The notes beneath the pieces were generated by a model. It did not search any database. It worked only from the letters and a program-made list of their open reading frames with translations, and had not been told where the DNA came from. A stretch of 64,000 nt of DNA from JAEUJM01 sp964635055. Lineage in GTDB: Bacteria; Actinomycetota; Acidimicrobiia; Acidimicrobiales; DATDAH01. The translations under genes were made by a program, and so were the position numbers. Of this stretch, positions 8,653-15,487 are shown in pieces (position 1 is the stretch's first letter; each line of letters begins with the position of its first letter). The stretch spans positions 62,001 to 126,000 of the forward strand of contig CAZWMT010000005.1 of assembly GCA_964635055.1 (NCBI GenBank), given 5' to 3'.

Positions 8653-9266
8653 CCGCCGCGCAGGCCGAGCACGCGGTCGTCGATACCGTCCGGCGGCCAC
8701 CCGGGCGCCCGCTCGACGAGCACGCCCGCACCGACATCCTCGACGCGGCCGTGACCCTGCTCACCGAGGAGGGCTTCGCGGGTGTCACCGTCGACACGGT
8801 GGCGGCCACCGCCGGGGTGTCGAAGGCCACCATCTACCGGCGCTGGTCGAGCAAGGAGGCGCTGCTGCTCGAGGCCGCGAGCTGCCTGTCCGGTGGGCCG
8901 CAGGAGCTCCCCGACACCGGCTCGCTCCGCGACGACCTGCTCGCCCTCTACCAGGGGTTCCTGCCGGCGCTGATCGACGGGGTCCCCGGCCAGATGCTGC
9001 CCCAGATGGTGGCCGAGGGCACCCGCAATCCCGAGATCCGGGCCCTGCTGGCCGACTTCTCCGACAGTCGCCGCGGGCGCTGGCGCACCGTGATCGAACG
9101 GGCGGCGGCGCGCGGCGAGCTGGTCGATGACCTCGACACCGAGGTGGTCGTGGACTGCCTGACCGCCCCCCTCTTCGCCCGCCTGCTGGTGACCGGGCGC
9201 CCCCTCAGCGCCGAGCTGGCCGAGCAGGTGCTCGACGTGGTGCTCGGCGGGATCACCGCGGGATGA
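8649..9266 (+). CDS. TetR/AcrR family transcriptional regulator
   Basis: The product has 205 residues. Residues about 22-68 form the TetR N-terminal HTH (ILDAAVTLLTEEGF, then VDTVAATAGVSKATIYRRW and SSKEALL), and the rest is a helical ligand-binding/dimer domain of TetR_C_11-like character. ATG 8649 overlaps the exporter stop (ATGA), so the two proteins are translationally coupled. It probably represses the pair through the inverted repeat at 7013-7036 and is released by an exported compound. Confidence 0.92.
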   Translation: MTAAQAEHAVVDTVRRPPGRPLDEHARTDILDAAVTLLTEEGFAGVTVDTVAATAGVSKATIYRRWSSKEALLLEAASCLSGGPQELPDTGSLRDDLLALYQGFLPALIDGVPGQMLPQMVAEGTRNPEIRALLADFSDSRRGRWRTVIERAAARGELVDDLDTEVVVDCLTAPLFARLLVTGRPLSAELAEQVLDVVLGGITAG

Positions 9267-9422
9267 AGGCGACGGCGAACTCCTGAGCGCCATCGTGGTC
9301 GGCCGCGGCCGGGGCGGCGCGGCCTCGCCCGGTACGTCAGGGTGATGCTTGGGCGCGGGCCGGGATCTCGGCACCGAGGGGCCGCCGACGGCGGCGCCGG
9401 CGTTCCCAGAACGGTGAACCCC

Positions 9423-9437
9423 GGGTGCGGGGCACCC
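9423..9437 (-). terminator. Hairpin just after the 23-residue ORF
   Basis: GGGTGC and GCACCC pair across a GGG loop, only 3 bases beyond the stop of the minus-strand mini-gene at 9441. There is no U-tract. It could also stop read-through from tetR on the other strand. Confidence 0.4.
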
Positions 9438-9440
9438 AGG

Positions 9441-9512
9441 TCAGCCGGAGACCGCCATGACGGCCGCCATGATCGCCACGCCGATGGCGCCGATGGTGAT
9501 CAGCAGGCTCAT
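9441..9512 (-). CDS. Putative 23-residue single-span membrane peptide
   Basis: The frame runs from ATG at 9512 to TGA at 9441 and encodes a peptide beginning MSLLITIGAIGV and ending AVMAVSG, almost wholly hydrophobic and long enough for one membrane helix. GAGGA lies 8 nt upstream of the ATG and a hairpin follows the stop, so this looks like a complete small transcription unit within the otherwise gene-free 9267-9807 stretch. No function can be assigned. A longer frame to 9686 on the same strand has no good start signal and a composition unlike protein. Confidence 0.45.
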   Translation of the reverse strand: MSLLITIGAIGVAIMAAVMAVSG

Positions 9513-9770
9513 GATGTGGGTCCTCGCGCCACCGCGTCGCCGGACTGGGGTCGGCGGGCGAGCACGCCGACCGGTCAGGCCACCTGAGCCGGTCGATCCC
9601 AGTGCCTCGGCTCGACGTCCCGTGGCAGACGGTTGTCGAGCGTGGCAGCCCTGGTGCTCGGCCCCGACGTCCACCACGTCAGCCACTGGTTGGCGCGGTT
9701 GCTCCGTTCACCGCCGAGCTGCTGCCGCCGAGCGCGCCGGCACGGAAGGCGTTTGGGAGCCGCTCAGTGG

Positions 9771-9789
9771 GGCGTCCCGCGGAACGTTT
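9771..9789. repeat. 19-bp quasi-palindromic repeat, left copy
   Basis: GGCGTCCCGCGGAACGTTT matches the copy at 10990-11008 at 17 of 19 positions in direct orientation. The inner 14 bases are the exact reverse complement of the inner 14 of the other copy. The two copies flank the HEPN-like gene pair. Confidence 0.6.
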
Positions 9790-9807
9790 AGCGCCCGCCT
9801 GGCGGGC

Positions 9808-10359
9808 TCAGGCCCGTTCGCGGAAGTCGCTTCGCCGCACGGTCAGCAAGGCAAACAGCGCCTCCCGGCTCGACGCGCTGGCCGTGGCGAGGCGATCGCG
9901 TGCGTTTGCTGCGTCCCGGCAGGCAGTGAGCAGGAGCGGCATGTCGAACCTCGCGTCGTGGTCGTAGTCGGCGCGGTGGCGACGCGCCTGCGACGCGGCG
10001 AACAAGCGCAGAGCCTCGACGAGGTCGGCATCTGCGGCAGCCAGGTCGACCAAAGGCCCTCCGGCCTCCGCCTCCTTCTTCAATGGAGCGTTCGGTGCGG
10101 CGGCGAGCGTTCCGGCACGATCGACGATCATCTCGGCCGCGGCGACGAACTCACCATGGGTCCAGGTCCGCCGGACCCGGTTCCGCGCCTGATCGGGTGC
10201 CGAACCGATGAGGTGGCGTGCTGCCTGATCGGTGAGATCGTGGAACACGGCGTTGTAGGCCGAGCTGACGGCGCGGCGAAGCGCTGCATCCGACGGTCGC
10301 CCATGTCCGTCTACTGCCAGCGAGCGAGCATGATCGAGCAATGCGTCCGGCTGGATCAC
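9808..10359 (-). CDS. HEPN-like helical protein
   Basis: The product has 183 residues and is mostly alpha-helical. LRRAVSSAYNAVFHDL at about residues 28-43 resembles the second helix of UPF0332/HEPN proteins, and Arg-His-rich helices follow (ASQARRHRADYDHD). A canonical R-x4-6-H ribonuclease motif is not clear. GTG at 10359 is chosen because it overlaps the upstream gene's stop (GTGA); the frame could run to 10407, but that would overlap more. HEPN proteins are commonly toxin or defence RNases paired with a small partner gene; here the partner is not an MNT nucleotidyltransferase. Base composition looks somewhat less GC-rich than the neighbours, suggesting transfer. Confidence 0.6.
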   Translation of the reverse strand: MIQPDALLDHARSLAVDGHGRPSDAALRRAVSSAYNAVFHDLTDQAARHLIGSAPDQARNRVRRTWTHGEFVAAAEMIVDRAGTLAAAPNAPLKKEAEAGGPLVDLAAADADLVEALRLFAASQARRHRADYDHDARFDMPLLLTACRDAANARDRLATASASSREALFALLTVRRSDFRERA

Positions 10360-10715
10360 GGGGAGGCGAAGCGCGCCTTCGTGCCCACATCGACGAGCCA
10401 CTTCCACTCGTCAAATGGCGTGGCGATGATGCGGGACCGCAGGTGCTCCTTGAGCTCGCTCAGGTGGTCCATCGGGTACTCGTCGGCAGGCAGGTCGTCG
10501 GGCAGATCGAAGTTGATCGAGAAGACGAACAACGGGTCGCCGTACTCGCCGGTGGTGAGCTCGACGCCCACCTCGAGTGAGAGCGGATCCGAGGCCCACT
10601 GGCCGGTGAGCTCCGCGGCCAGGTCGTAGGCGATGGCAGTCGCCTGCTCGAACGCGAGGACGTCGTCGTCTGACGGCGATCGATCCAGCCTGTGGCGCTG
10701 CGAGCCGTACCTCAT
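10356..10715 (-). CDS. Hypothetical protein, partner of the HEPN-like gene
   Basis: The product has 119 residues and is acidic. It has an N-terminal helical part (DDDVLAFEQATAIAYDLAAEL), then strands with many acidic residues (FVFSINFDLPDDLP) and a C-terminal EWKWLVDVGTKARFASP. No family is recognised. ATG 10715 is supported by TACGCT 6 nt upstream on the same strand; ATG 10733 is an alternative. Its stop overlaps the start of the HEPN-like gene, so they are co-translated. An antitoxin or immunity role is a guess from context only. Confidence 0.65.
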   Translation of the reverse strand: MRYGSQRHRLDRSPSDDDVLAFEQATAIAYDLAAELTGQWASDPLSLEVGVELTTGEYGDPLFVFSINFDLPDDLPADEYPMDHLSELKEHLRSRIIATPFDEWKWLVDVGTKARFASP

Positions 10716-10721
10716 GTGGCC

Positions 10722-10727
10722 AGCGTA
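10722..10727 (-). promoter_or_regulatory. Putative -10 (TACGCT) for the HEPN-pair operon
   Basis: On the minus strand TACGCT ends 6 nt before ATG 10715, the leaderless spacing. An alternative promoter may lie in the AT-rich block at 10757-10795. Confidence 0.4.
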
Positions 10728-10733
10728 GGCCAT

Positions 10734-11084
10734 GGGTCCAGGCACGTACCACCACTTTCAATACATACAAGCCATATTGCAGGTATTTCTAACCCCACCA
10801 CGCGGTCGCGCGGCGAGCGCCGGCGTTACGCCGCCGGCGGGCCGAGGCGGCCGCGGATGCCTTCCAAGGTGGCGATGGCGACCTGGTCAGGTCCTGGTGG
10901 CGGAGGCTCTCGGTCAAGAGGCGGCGGAACACGTGGCGGTCGAGCCGGCGCAAGGGCCAACCGGTCGTGCGTTCGCTACCGGTTCCGAAGGCGTTCCGCG
11001 GGACGTTTTCGGGGCTCGAGTTCTTGTCAGTGGGGGTGGGGATGATGGGGGTTCTTCGTCCCCTACGCGTTGGAGGTGTTGGTC
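10734..11084. other. Gene-free region with AT-rich block and repeats
   Basis: No gene is supported here. Bases about 10757-10795 are strikingly AT-rich for this genome (TATGTATTG, GCAATATGG and TTAGAAATA on the minus strand) and look like a promoter for the HEPN pair. Around 10818-10840 GC-rich palindromic CGCCGGCG elements occur. The right copy of the 19-bp repeat is at 10990-11008. The DUF222 gene's Shine-Dalgarno GGAGG is at 11072-11076. Confidence 0.5.
10990..11008. repeat. 19-bp quasi-palindromic repeat, right copy
   Basis: GGCGTTCCGCGGGACGTTT lies 76 bp before the DUF222/HNH start. See the left copy at 9771-9789. It could be a regulatory or recombination site belonging to the DUF222 element. 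Confidence 0.6.
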
Positions 11085-12755
11085 ATGTCAACCGTTGTCG
11101 AGGCGGCGCCGGATGTCGATGTTGCCCCGGATGTCGGTGCTGGGGTGATGGAGCGGGCTACGGGGATGGCGACGGAGCGGTTGGAGGCGGAGATCAAGAC
11201 GTTGGCGGGGCATCTGGCGGCGGCGATGTGTCGGTGGTTGCTGTTGGTGGCGGAGTTCGACCGTCGGGAGGGGTGGGCGTCGTGGGAGTGCCGGTCGTGT
11301 TCGCACTGGTTGAGTTGGCAGTGCTCGATGAGCCTGCGCACCGCTCAGGAGCACCTGCGGGTGGCCCATGCTCTGGCCAACCTCCCGTTGGTGCGGGCGC
11401 GGTTCTCGACCGGTGAGTTGTCGTATTCGCAGGTGCGGGCCATCACCCGGGTGGCGGACTGTCCGGCGGCGGAGGAGTTCTTGGTGAACATCGCCCGGCA
11501 CGCCACCGCATCGGCGCTGGAGAAGGCCGTGGCCGGCTACCGCAGCACCGGGCGACTCGACGACCAGAGCGCCGAGGACCGCCACGAGAAGCGGTCGTTC
11601 GAGTGGTGGGTCGACGACGACGGCATGGTGTGTTTCCGAGGGCGCCTGGAACCGGAGGAGGCCCGGCTCGTGATCGCCGCGATCCAGGCCCACACGGTGC
11701 CGGCGACAAGACGTTCCGCAGCGGAGCGCCCGACCGATGACCACGGTGAGCCCCTGCCCCAGCCGGGCGACGACCCCAGGGTGGCCCGCCAGGCCGACGC
11801 CCTCACCGAGGTCTGCCGCCGGGTCCTGACCGGCGCCACCCACCACACCGGCGCCGCCAACCCCGGCGCCACCGACCGCACCGGCGCCGCCAACCCCGGC
11901 GCCACCGACCGCACCGGCGCCACCGACCTTGCCGGCGCCTCGGTCGCCGACACCGCCTCGGACGCGGAGCCCGCCGCGGTGGTGAACGCCGCGTCGGGCG
12001 GTGGCGGTGGGGGCGGAGACGCTGCGGTCGCCGGTCGTGATCCCAGCGACGATGCACCCGTGGTCACACGGGGCGGGGTGAGCGAACCGACCGCCACGGT
12101 GGTGGTGCTGGTCGACGACGACGTGTTGTCGGGCGACGCGGACGGCACCTGCCGGCTCGACGGGGGAGCGAACCTCTCGCCCGAGACCGCCCGCCGGCTC
12201 GCGTGCGATGCTGCCACCTACACCATCGCCATCGGCCCCGACGGCACCCCCCGCCTGGTCGGGAAGGCCACCAAGACCGTGTCCCGTCGCCTACGCCGCG
12301 AGCTCGGCATCCGCGACGACGGCCAGTGCCAGTTCCCCGGCTGCGGCCTGGCCGGCCACCTCCACGCCCACCACATCATCCACCGCGAACACCACGGCCC
12401 CAACACCCTCGAGAACCTCCTGACCTTGTGCTCGTTCCACCATCGGCTGGTGCACGAGGGCGGCTACCACATCGAACTGCTGATGGGCCAGGTCATCGTG
12501 CACCGCCCCGGCCGAACCGACCTCGCCCACACCGCCACCCGCGCCATCGACGGCCCCGAGCTCGAGCTCCGCAACATCGCCGACGGCCTCGACATCGACG
12601 CCGACACCGCCACCAGCCTCTGGGACGGCACCCGCCTCACCTACGACGACCTCTCCTGGGCCATCGCCGCCCTCAACCACAACCGTCGCCTGACATCGTC
12701 GCCCGCCGAGGGCGAACCTGATCGCCTGATGGCCGAGGCGCAGGCGTCGTGTTGA
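11085..12755 (+). CDS. DUF222 / HNH endonuclease domain protein (13E12 repeat family)
   Basis: The product has 556 residues. The N-terminal half is DUF222, with CRWLLLVAEFDRREGWASW, an ARFSTGELSYSQVRAITRVA block and EWWVDDDGMVCFRGRLEPEE. A variable linker at about residues 250-330 contains the repeat GAANPGATDRT twice and a poly-Gly run. The C-terminus is an HNH nuclease, CQFPGCGLAGHLHAHHIIH with NLLTLCSFHHRLVHEGGYHI at about 418-462, keeping the Cys and His residues. ATG 11085 has GGAGG 8 nt upstream. The family is repeated in actinobacterial genomes (REP13E12 in Mycobacterium) and behaves like a dispersed element; its biochemical role is not established. Confidence 0.88.
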   Translation: MSTVVEAAPDVDVAPDVGAGVMERATGMATERLEAEIKTLAGHLAAAMCRWLLLVAEFDRREGWASWECRSCSHWLSWQCSMSLRTAQEHLRVAHALANLPLVRARFSTGELSYSQVRAITRVADCPAAEEFLVNIARHATASALEKAVAGYRSTGRLDDQSAEDRHEKRSFEWWVDDDGMVCFRGRLEPEEARLVIAAIQAHTVPATRRSAAERPTDDHGEPLPQPGDDPRVARQADALTEVCRRVLTGATHHTGAANPGATDRTGAANPGATDRTGATDLAGASVADTASDAEPAAVVNAASGGGGGGGDAAVAGRDPSDDAPVVTRGGVSEPTATVVVLVDDDVLSGDADGTCRLDGGANLSPETARRLACDAATYTIAIGPDGTPRLVGKATKTVSRRLRRELGIRDDGQCQFPGCGLAGHLHAHHIIHREHHGPNTLENLLTLCSFHHRLVHEGGYHIELLMGQVIVHRPGRTDLAHTATRAIDGPELELRNIADGLDIDADTATSLWDGTRLTYDDLSWAIAALNHNRRLTSSPAEGEPDRLMAEAQASC

Positions 12756-12774
12756 ACGCCGCCGCCACGAGTGG

Positions 12775-12945
12775 TCAGACCGGCTCGCCGAAGGCCGCGC
12801 AGTCGGGGTTCTCGCACACGAAGGTGGCGTCGAGCACGTTGGCCGTCTCCGCGGGCAGGGCCGTGACCCCGCAGGTGGCACAGATCGGGGCGTGACCCTC
12901 GTCGTCGCTGCCGCCGCCGTCGTGCTCGTCCCAGTCCGGCGTCAC
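12775..12945 (-). CDS. Small zinc-ribbon protein
   Basis: The 56-residue product starts VTPDWDEHDGGG. It has an acidic N-terminus and two cysteine pairs, ICATCG (C-x2-C) and VCENPDC (C-x4-C), separated by about 20 residues, consistent with one zinc-binding ribbon. GTG 12945 lies 4 nt after the stop of the DinB-like gene, so it is probably translated by coupling. The function is unknown. Confidence 0.7.
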   Translation of the reverse strand: MTPDWDEHDGGGSDDEGHAPICATCGVTALPAETANVLDATFVCENPDCAAFGEPV

Positions 12946-12949
12946 CCGA

Positions 12950-13429
12950 TCAGCGGCCCACCTGGCCGTCGATCTGCTCGCGGAGGATGTCGGCGTGGCC
13001 GGCGTGACGGGCGGTCTCCTCGATCATGTGGACCAGGATCCAGCGCAGCGACAGGTGCACCGATCTGGTGCCCGTGCGGACGCCCACCTGGTCGAGGTCG
13101 TCGCAGGCGGCGACGATCTCGTTGGCGGCAGCACACGCCGCCTGGTAGCCGGCGACGACCGAGGCCGTGGTGTCGCCGTCGGCGAGATCGCTCTCGGGCA
13201 CCACCGCGCCAGTACCGGCGAACACGTGCTGGAACCAGAACGTCTCGGCCATGGTGAGGTGCTTCACCAGGCCCAACAGGCTGGTGCCGCTCGGCACCGT
13301 CGAACGCCGCAGCGCCTCGTCGTCGAGCCCCTCGGCCTTGGCCACCATGCACCCGCGCAGGTAGTCGAGGAACACGACCAAGGTCTCCTTCTCGCCCGTG
13401 TTGACCATGGGTGCGCGACGGTCGGTCAT
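12950..13429 (-). CDS. DinB-superfamily protein (DUF664)
   Basis: The product has 159 residues and a four-helix bundle pattern. Metal-ligand histidines of the DinB/YfiT/DUF664 fold are visible in LVKHLTMAETFWFQHVF and at the C-terminus in VHMIEETARHAGHADILREQIDG. Actinobacterial members are putative thiol (mycothiol)-dependent metalloenzymes. ATG 13429 is chosen because TACGGT lies 7 nt upstream on the same strand; a GTG at 13438 lies within that promoter. It forms an operon with the downstream zinc ribbon. Confidence 0.88.
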   Translation of the reverse strand: MTDRRAPMVNTGEKETLVVFLDYLRGCMVAKAEGLDDEALRRSTVPSGTSLLGLVKHLTMAETFWFQHVFAGTGAVVPESDLADGDTTASVVAGYQAACAAANEIVAACDDLDQVGVRTGTRSVHLSLRWILVHMIEETARHAGHADILREQIDGQVGR

Positions 13430-13436
13430 GGCGGCC

Positions 13437-13442
13437 ACCGTA
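13437..13442 (-). promoter_or_regulatory. Putative -10 (TACGGT) of leaderless DinB-like gene
   Basis: On the minus strand TACGGT ends 7 nt before ATG 13429. It faces the gcvH promoter divergently. Confidence 0.45.
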
Positions 13443-13508
13443 TCGACGTGGCGTGGCGCGAGCCTGTAGGGCGCGAGGTTCTCGGAACCGGGAGTGGGGC
13501 GCGTCTTG

Positions 13509-13514
13509 TAGCGT
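13509..13514 (+). promoter_or_regulatory. Putative -10 (TAGCGT) of leaderless gcvH
   Basis: TAGCGT ends 7 nt before the gcvH ATG. The 83-bp region upstream shows no glycine-riboswitch-like structure. Confidence 0.5.
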
Positions 13515-13521
13515 TCAGGGG

Positions 13522-13902
13522 ATGAACATCCCCGACGACCTGCGCTACTCGACCGACCACGAGTGGGCGAGGCTGGAAGACGGCAAGGTGCGCATCGGCA
13601 TCACCGACTACGCCCAGGACGCGCTCGGCGACGTCGTCTACGTGGACGTGCCCGCAGTGGGCACAGCAGTGAAGGTCAACGACACCTTCAGCGAGGTCGA
13701 GTCCACCAAGTCGGTCTCCGACATCTTCGCCCCCGTCGCCGGCACCATCGTCGAGGTCAACGAGGGCCTCGGTGACGCGCCGGAGCGCCTCAACGACGAC
13801 CCCTATGGCGAGGGGTGGATCTGTGTGATCGAGCCCAGCGATCCCGGCGAGCTCGACGTGCTGCTCGACGCCGGTGCCTACCGGGCCCTCATCGAGGGGT
13901 AG
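13522..13902 (+). CDS. gcvH: Glycine cleavage system H protein
   Basis: The product has 126 residues, the usual length. It has YSTDHEWARLEDGKVRIGITDYAQ at the N-terminus and the lipoylation motif VESTKSVSD with Lys63 as the lipoyl attachment site, then FAPVAGTIVEVNEGL and LNDDPYGEGWI. It carries the aminomethyl group between GcvP, GcvT and lipoamide dehydrogenase. It stands 11.5 kb away from gcvT/gcvPA/gcvPB and leads the gcvH-garA-ftsR cluster. A leaderless start is supported by TAGCGT at 13509. Confidence 0.97.
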   Translation: MNIPDDLRYSTDHEWARLEDGKVRIGITDYAQDALGDVVYVDVPAVGTAVKVNDTFSEVESTKSVSDIFAPVAGTIVEVNEGLGDAPERLNDDPYGEGWICVIEPSDPGELDVLLDAGAYRALIEG

Positions 13903-13935
13903 GCGTACCGACGACCATGGTGAAGGGAGCTGGGC

Positions 13936-14424
13936 GTGGCTGACGTCTTCTGCAACAACTGCGGGCACAACAACCCCATCGGGGCCAACTTCTGCTCGTC
14001 GTGTGGCGGCCCGCTCGACCTCGCCAACCAGGAGAACACCACGGTCACGTTCCACCCCGACGACCCGGCCGACCGGCCGGATGACGAGCTGGCGGTCGAC
14101 CTCGACGAGCTCCCCAACGACATCGGGATGCTGGTGGTGAAGCGGGGGCCCAAGGCGGGGTCGCGCTTCGCCCTCACCGAGGCGGTCACCACCGCCGGCC
14201 GCCACCCCGAGAGCAACATCTTCCTGGACGACATCACGGTGTCGCGCCGTCATGCCGAGGTCGCCAGGGAGGGCGACCACTATCTGGCCAGCGACGTCGG
14301 GTCGCTGAACGGCACGTACGTGAACCGCGAGCGCATCACCACGCCGGTCCGGTTGGCCAACGGCGACGAGGTGCAGATCGGCAAGTACAAGCTGGTGTTC
14401 TTCATGGGCGCCGGCGACGCATGA
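13936..14424 (+). CDS. garA: GarA-like FHA protein with N-terminal zinc ribbon
   Basis: The product has 162 residues. Residues 6-23 form a zinc ribbon (Cys6, Cys9, Cys20, Cys23). ENTTVTF at 33-39 resembles the ETT phosphothreonine motif of GarA/OdhI (Thr35/Thr36). From about 63 to 155 an FHA domain shows LVVKRGPKAGSRF, GRHPESNIFLDDITVSRRHAE, DVGSLNGTYVNRE and LANGDEVQIGKYKLVFF, closely matching mycobacterial GarA from memory. GarA is phosphorylated by Ser/Thr kinases and controls 2-oxoglutarate dehydrogenase and glutamate enzymes. GTG 13936 has GGGAG upstream. The extra zinc ribbon is not in mycobacterial GarA. Its stop overlaps the first mini-ORF of the 56-bp repeat. Confidence 0.9.
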   Translation: MADVFCNNCGHNNPIGANFCSSCGGPLDLANQENTTVTFHPDDPADRPDDELAVDLDELPNDIGMLVVKRGPKAGSRFALTEAVTTAGRHPESNIFLDDITVSRRHAEVAREGDHYLASDVGSLNGTYVNRERITTPVRLANGDEVQIGKYKLVFFMGAGDA

Positions 14425-14719
14425 GCGGAGCGGGGGCCCGAGCGGCCCGGCGACCTCGTCGCCGAGAGCGGGAGACATGAGCGGAGCGGGGGCCCGAGCG
14501 GCCCGGCGACCTCGTCGCCGAGAGCGGGAGNNNNNNNNNNNNNNNNNNNNNNNNNNNNNNNNNNNNNNNNNNNNNNNNNNNNNNNNNNNNNNNNNNNNNN
14601 NNNNNNNNNNNNNNNNNNNNNNNNNNNNNNCATGAGCGGAGCGGGGGCCCGAGCGGCCCGGCGACCTCGTCGCCGAGAGCGGGAGACATGAGCCGTACGA
14701 GTCGCCGAGAGCGGGAGAC
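14421..14719 (+). repeat. 56-bp tandem repeat array of ATGA-coupled mini-ORFs
   Basis: Units start at 14421, 14477 (cut by the gap) and 14632, with a shortened 32-bp unit at 14688. Each full unit begins ATGAGC and ends GGGAGAC, i.e. it contains a Shine-Dalgarno-like GGGAG before the next ATG. It encodes a 19-residue basic peptide (MSGAGARAARR with a PRRRERET tail) whose TGA overlaps the next ATG. The mini-ORFs are 14421-14480, 14632-14691 and 14688-14723 (11 residues). The chain starts in the garA stop and ends in the ftsR start. GGCGAC-CTC-GTCGCC in each unit can form a hairpin. Copy number is unknown because of the gap. Confidence 0.85.
14531..14630. other. Assembly gap (100 N) inside the tandem repeat
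   Basis: Exactly 100 undetermined bases interrupt the repeat, a standard placeholder. The true length is unknown and repeat collapse is likely. Confidence 0.99.
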
Positions 14720-15454
14720 ATGAGCGAGCGTGCCCACCTGTCGATCGGTGAGGTGCTGGCGCTGCTGCAGCAGGAATTCCCCGACGTCACCATCTCGAAG
14801 ATCCGGTTCCTCGAGAGCCAGGGCCTGCTCGACCCCGAACGTACGCCGTCGGGCTACCGCAAGTTCTACGAGCCCGACGTCGAGCGTCTGCGGTGGATCC
14901 TGCGCCAGCAGCGGGAGAACTTCCTGCCGCTGAAGGTGATCAAGGGCCGCCTCGAGGAGGCGGGCGACCAGGCCGTGCCCGACGATCCACCGAAGCTGGC
15001 GTCGGTCCAGCCCATCGCCGCCGCGGTGGCCGCCCCCGCCGAGCCCCAGGCCACGTTCGAGACGGCCATGACCTCGGTGAGCATGACCGCCGACGAGCTG
15101 GCCGTCGCCGCCGGCATCACGCCCGACGTGGTGGCCGACCTCGAGCGGTTCGGGCTGCTGTCGGGCAAGTCGGTGGGGGCGTCGACCCTCTACGACGACG
15201 ACGCCCTGCTGGTCGCTCAGGTGGCCGCGGCCTTCCTGCGCCACGGCATCGAGGCGCGTCACCTCCGCATGTACAAGGTGGCGGCCGACCGGGAGGCCGG
15301 CTTCCTGGAGCAGATCGTCACCCCGGTGCTGAAGCAACGCAACCCGGCCGCCCGGCGCCAGGCGATGGCGACCATCGACGAGCTGTCGAGCCTCGGCCAG
15401 ACCCTCCGGTCGGCCCTGCTGCGCGAGGCGCTGCGGAACCATCTGGGGGCCTGA
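14720..15454 (+). CDS. ftsR: MerR-family regulator, FtsR (Rv1828)-like
   Basis: The product has 244 residues. The N-terminal winged HTH (LSIGEVLALLQQEFPDVTISKIRFLESQGLL..., then GYRKFYEPDVERLRWIL) fits the MerR family, and the long C-terminal part (DELAVAAGITPDVVADLERFGLL...) resembles a second HTH-like/effector region as in Rv1828/FtsR, reported to activate ftsZ expression in corynebacteria. Position after gcvH-garA matches the mycobacterial order. ATG 14720 overlaps the stop of the last mini-ORF (ATGA) and has GGGAG upstream, so its translation may depend on passage through the repeat array. Confidence 0.88.
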   Translation: MSERAHLSIGEVLALLQQEFPDVTISKIRFLESQGLLDPERTPSGYRKFYEPDVERLRWILRQQRENFLPLKVIKGRLEEAGDQAVPDDPPKLASVQPIAAAVAAPAEPQATFETAMTSVSMTADELAVAAGITPDVVADLERFGLLSGKSVGASTLYDDDALLVAQVAAAFLRHGIEARHLRMYKVAADREAGFLEQIVTPVLKQRNPAARRQAMATIDELSSLGQTLRSALLREALRNHLGA

Positions 15455-15475
15455 CCCACCCCGCCGGTCGTCCGG

Positions 15476-15481
15476 TAGCGT
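15476..15481 (+). promoter_or_regulatory. Putative -10 (TAGCGT) for the bifunctional nuclease gene
   Basis: TAGCGT ends 6 nt before ATG 15488. CTGACC at 15451-15456 could serve as a weak -35. Confidence 0.45.
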
Positions 15482-15487
15482 TGGGAC

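Noticed and set aside
9457..10629. 390-residue plus-strand frame over the HEPN-like pair
   Set aside because: It has no domain, no start signal of its own, and overlaps two coupled minus-strand genes with better coding character.
9808..10715. HEPN/MNT toxin-antitoxin pair
   Set aside because: The partner lacks the GSxxxG...DxD nucleotidyltransferase motifs of MNT antitoxins, so this specific name was not used.
13439..13521. Possible glycine riboswitch before gcvH
   Set aside because: Only 83 bp separate divergent genes and the -10 box lies 7 nt before the ATG, leaving no leader RNA. The 54 bp before gcvT is also too short.
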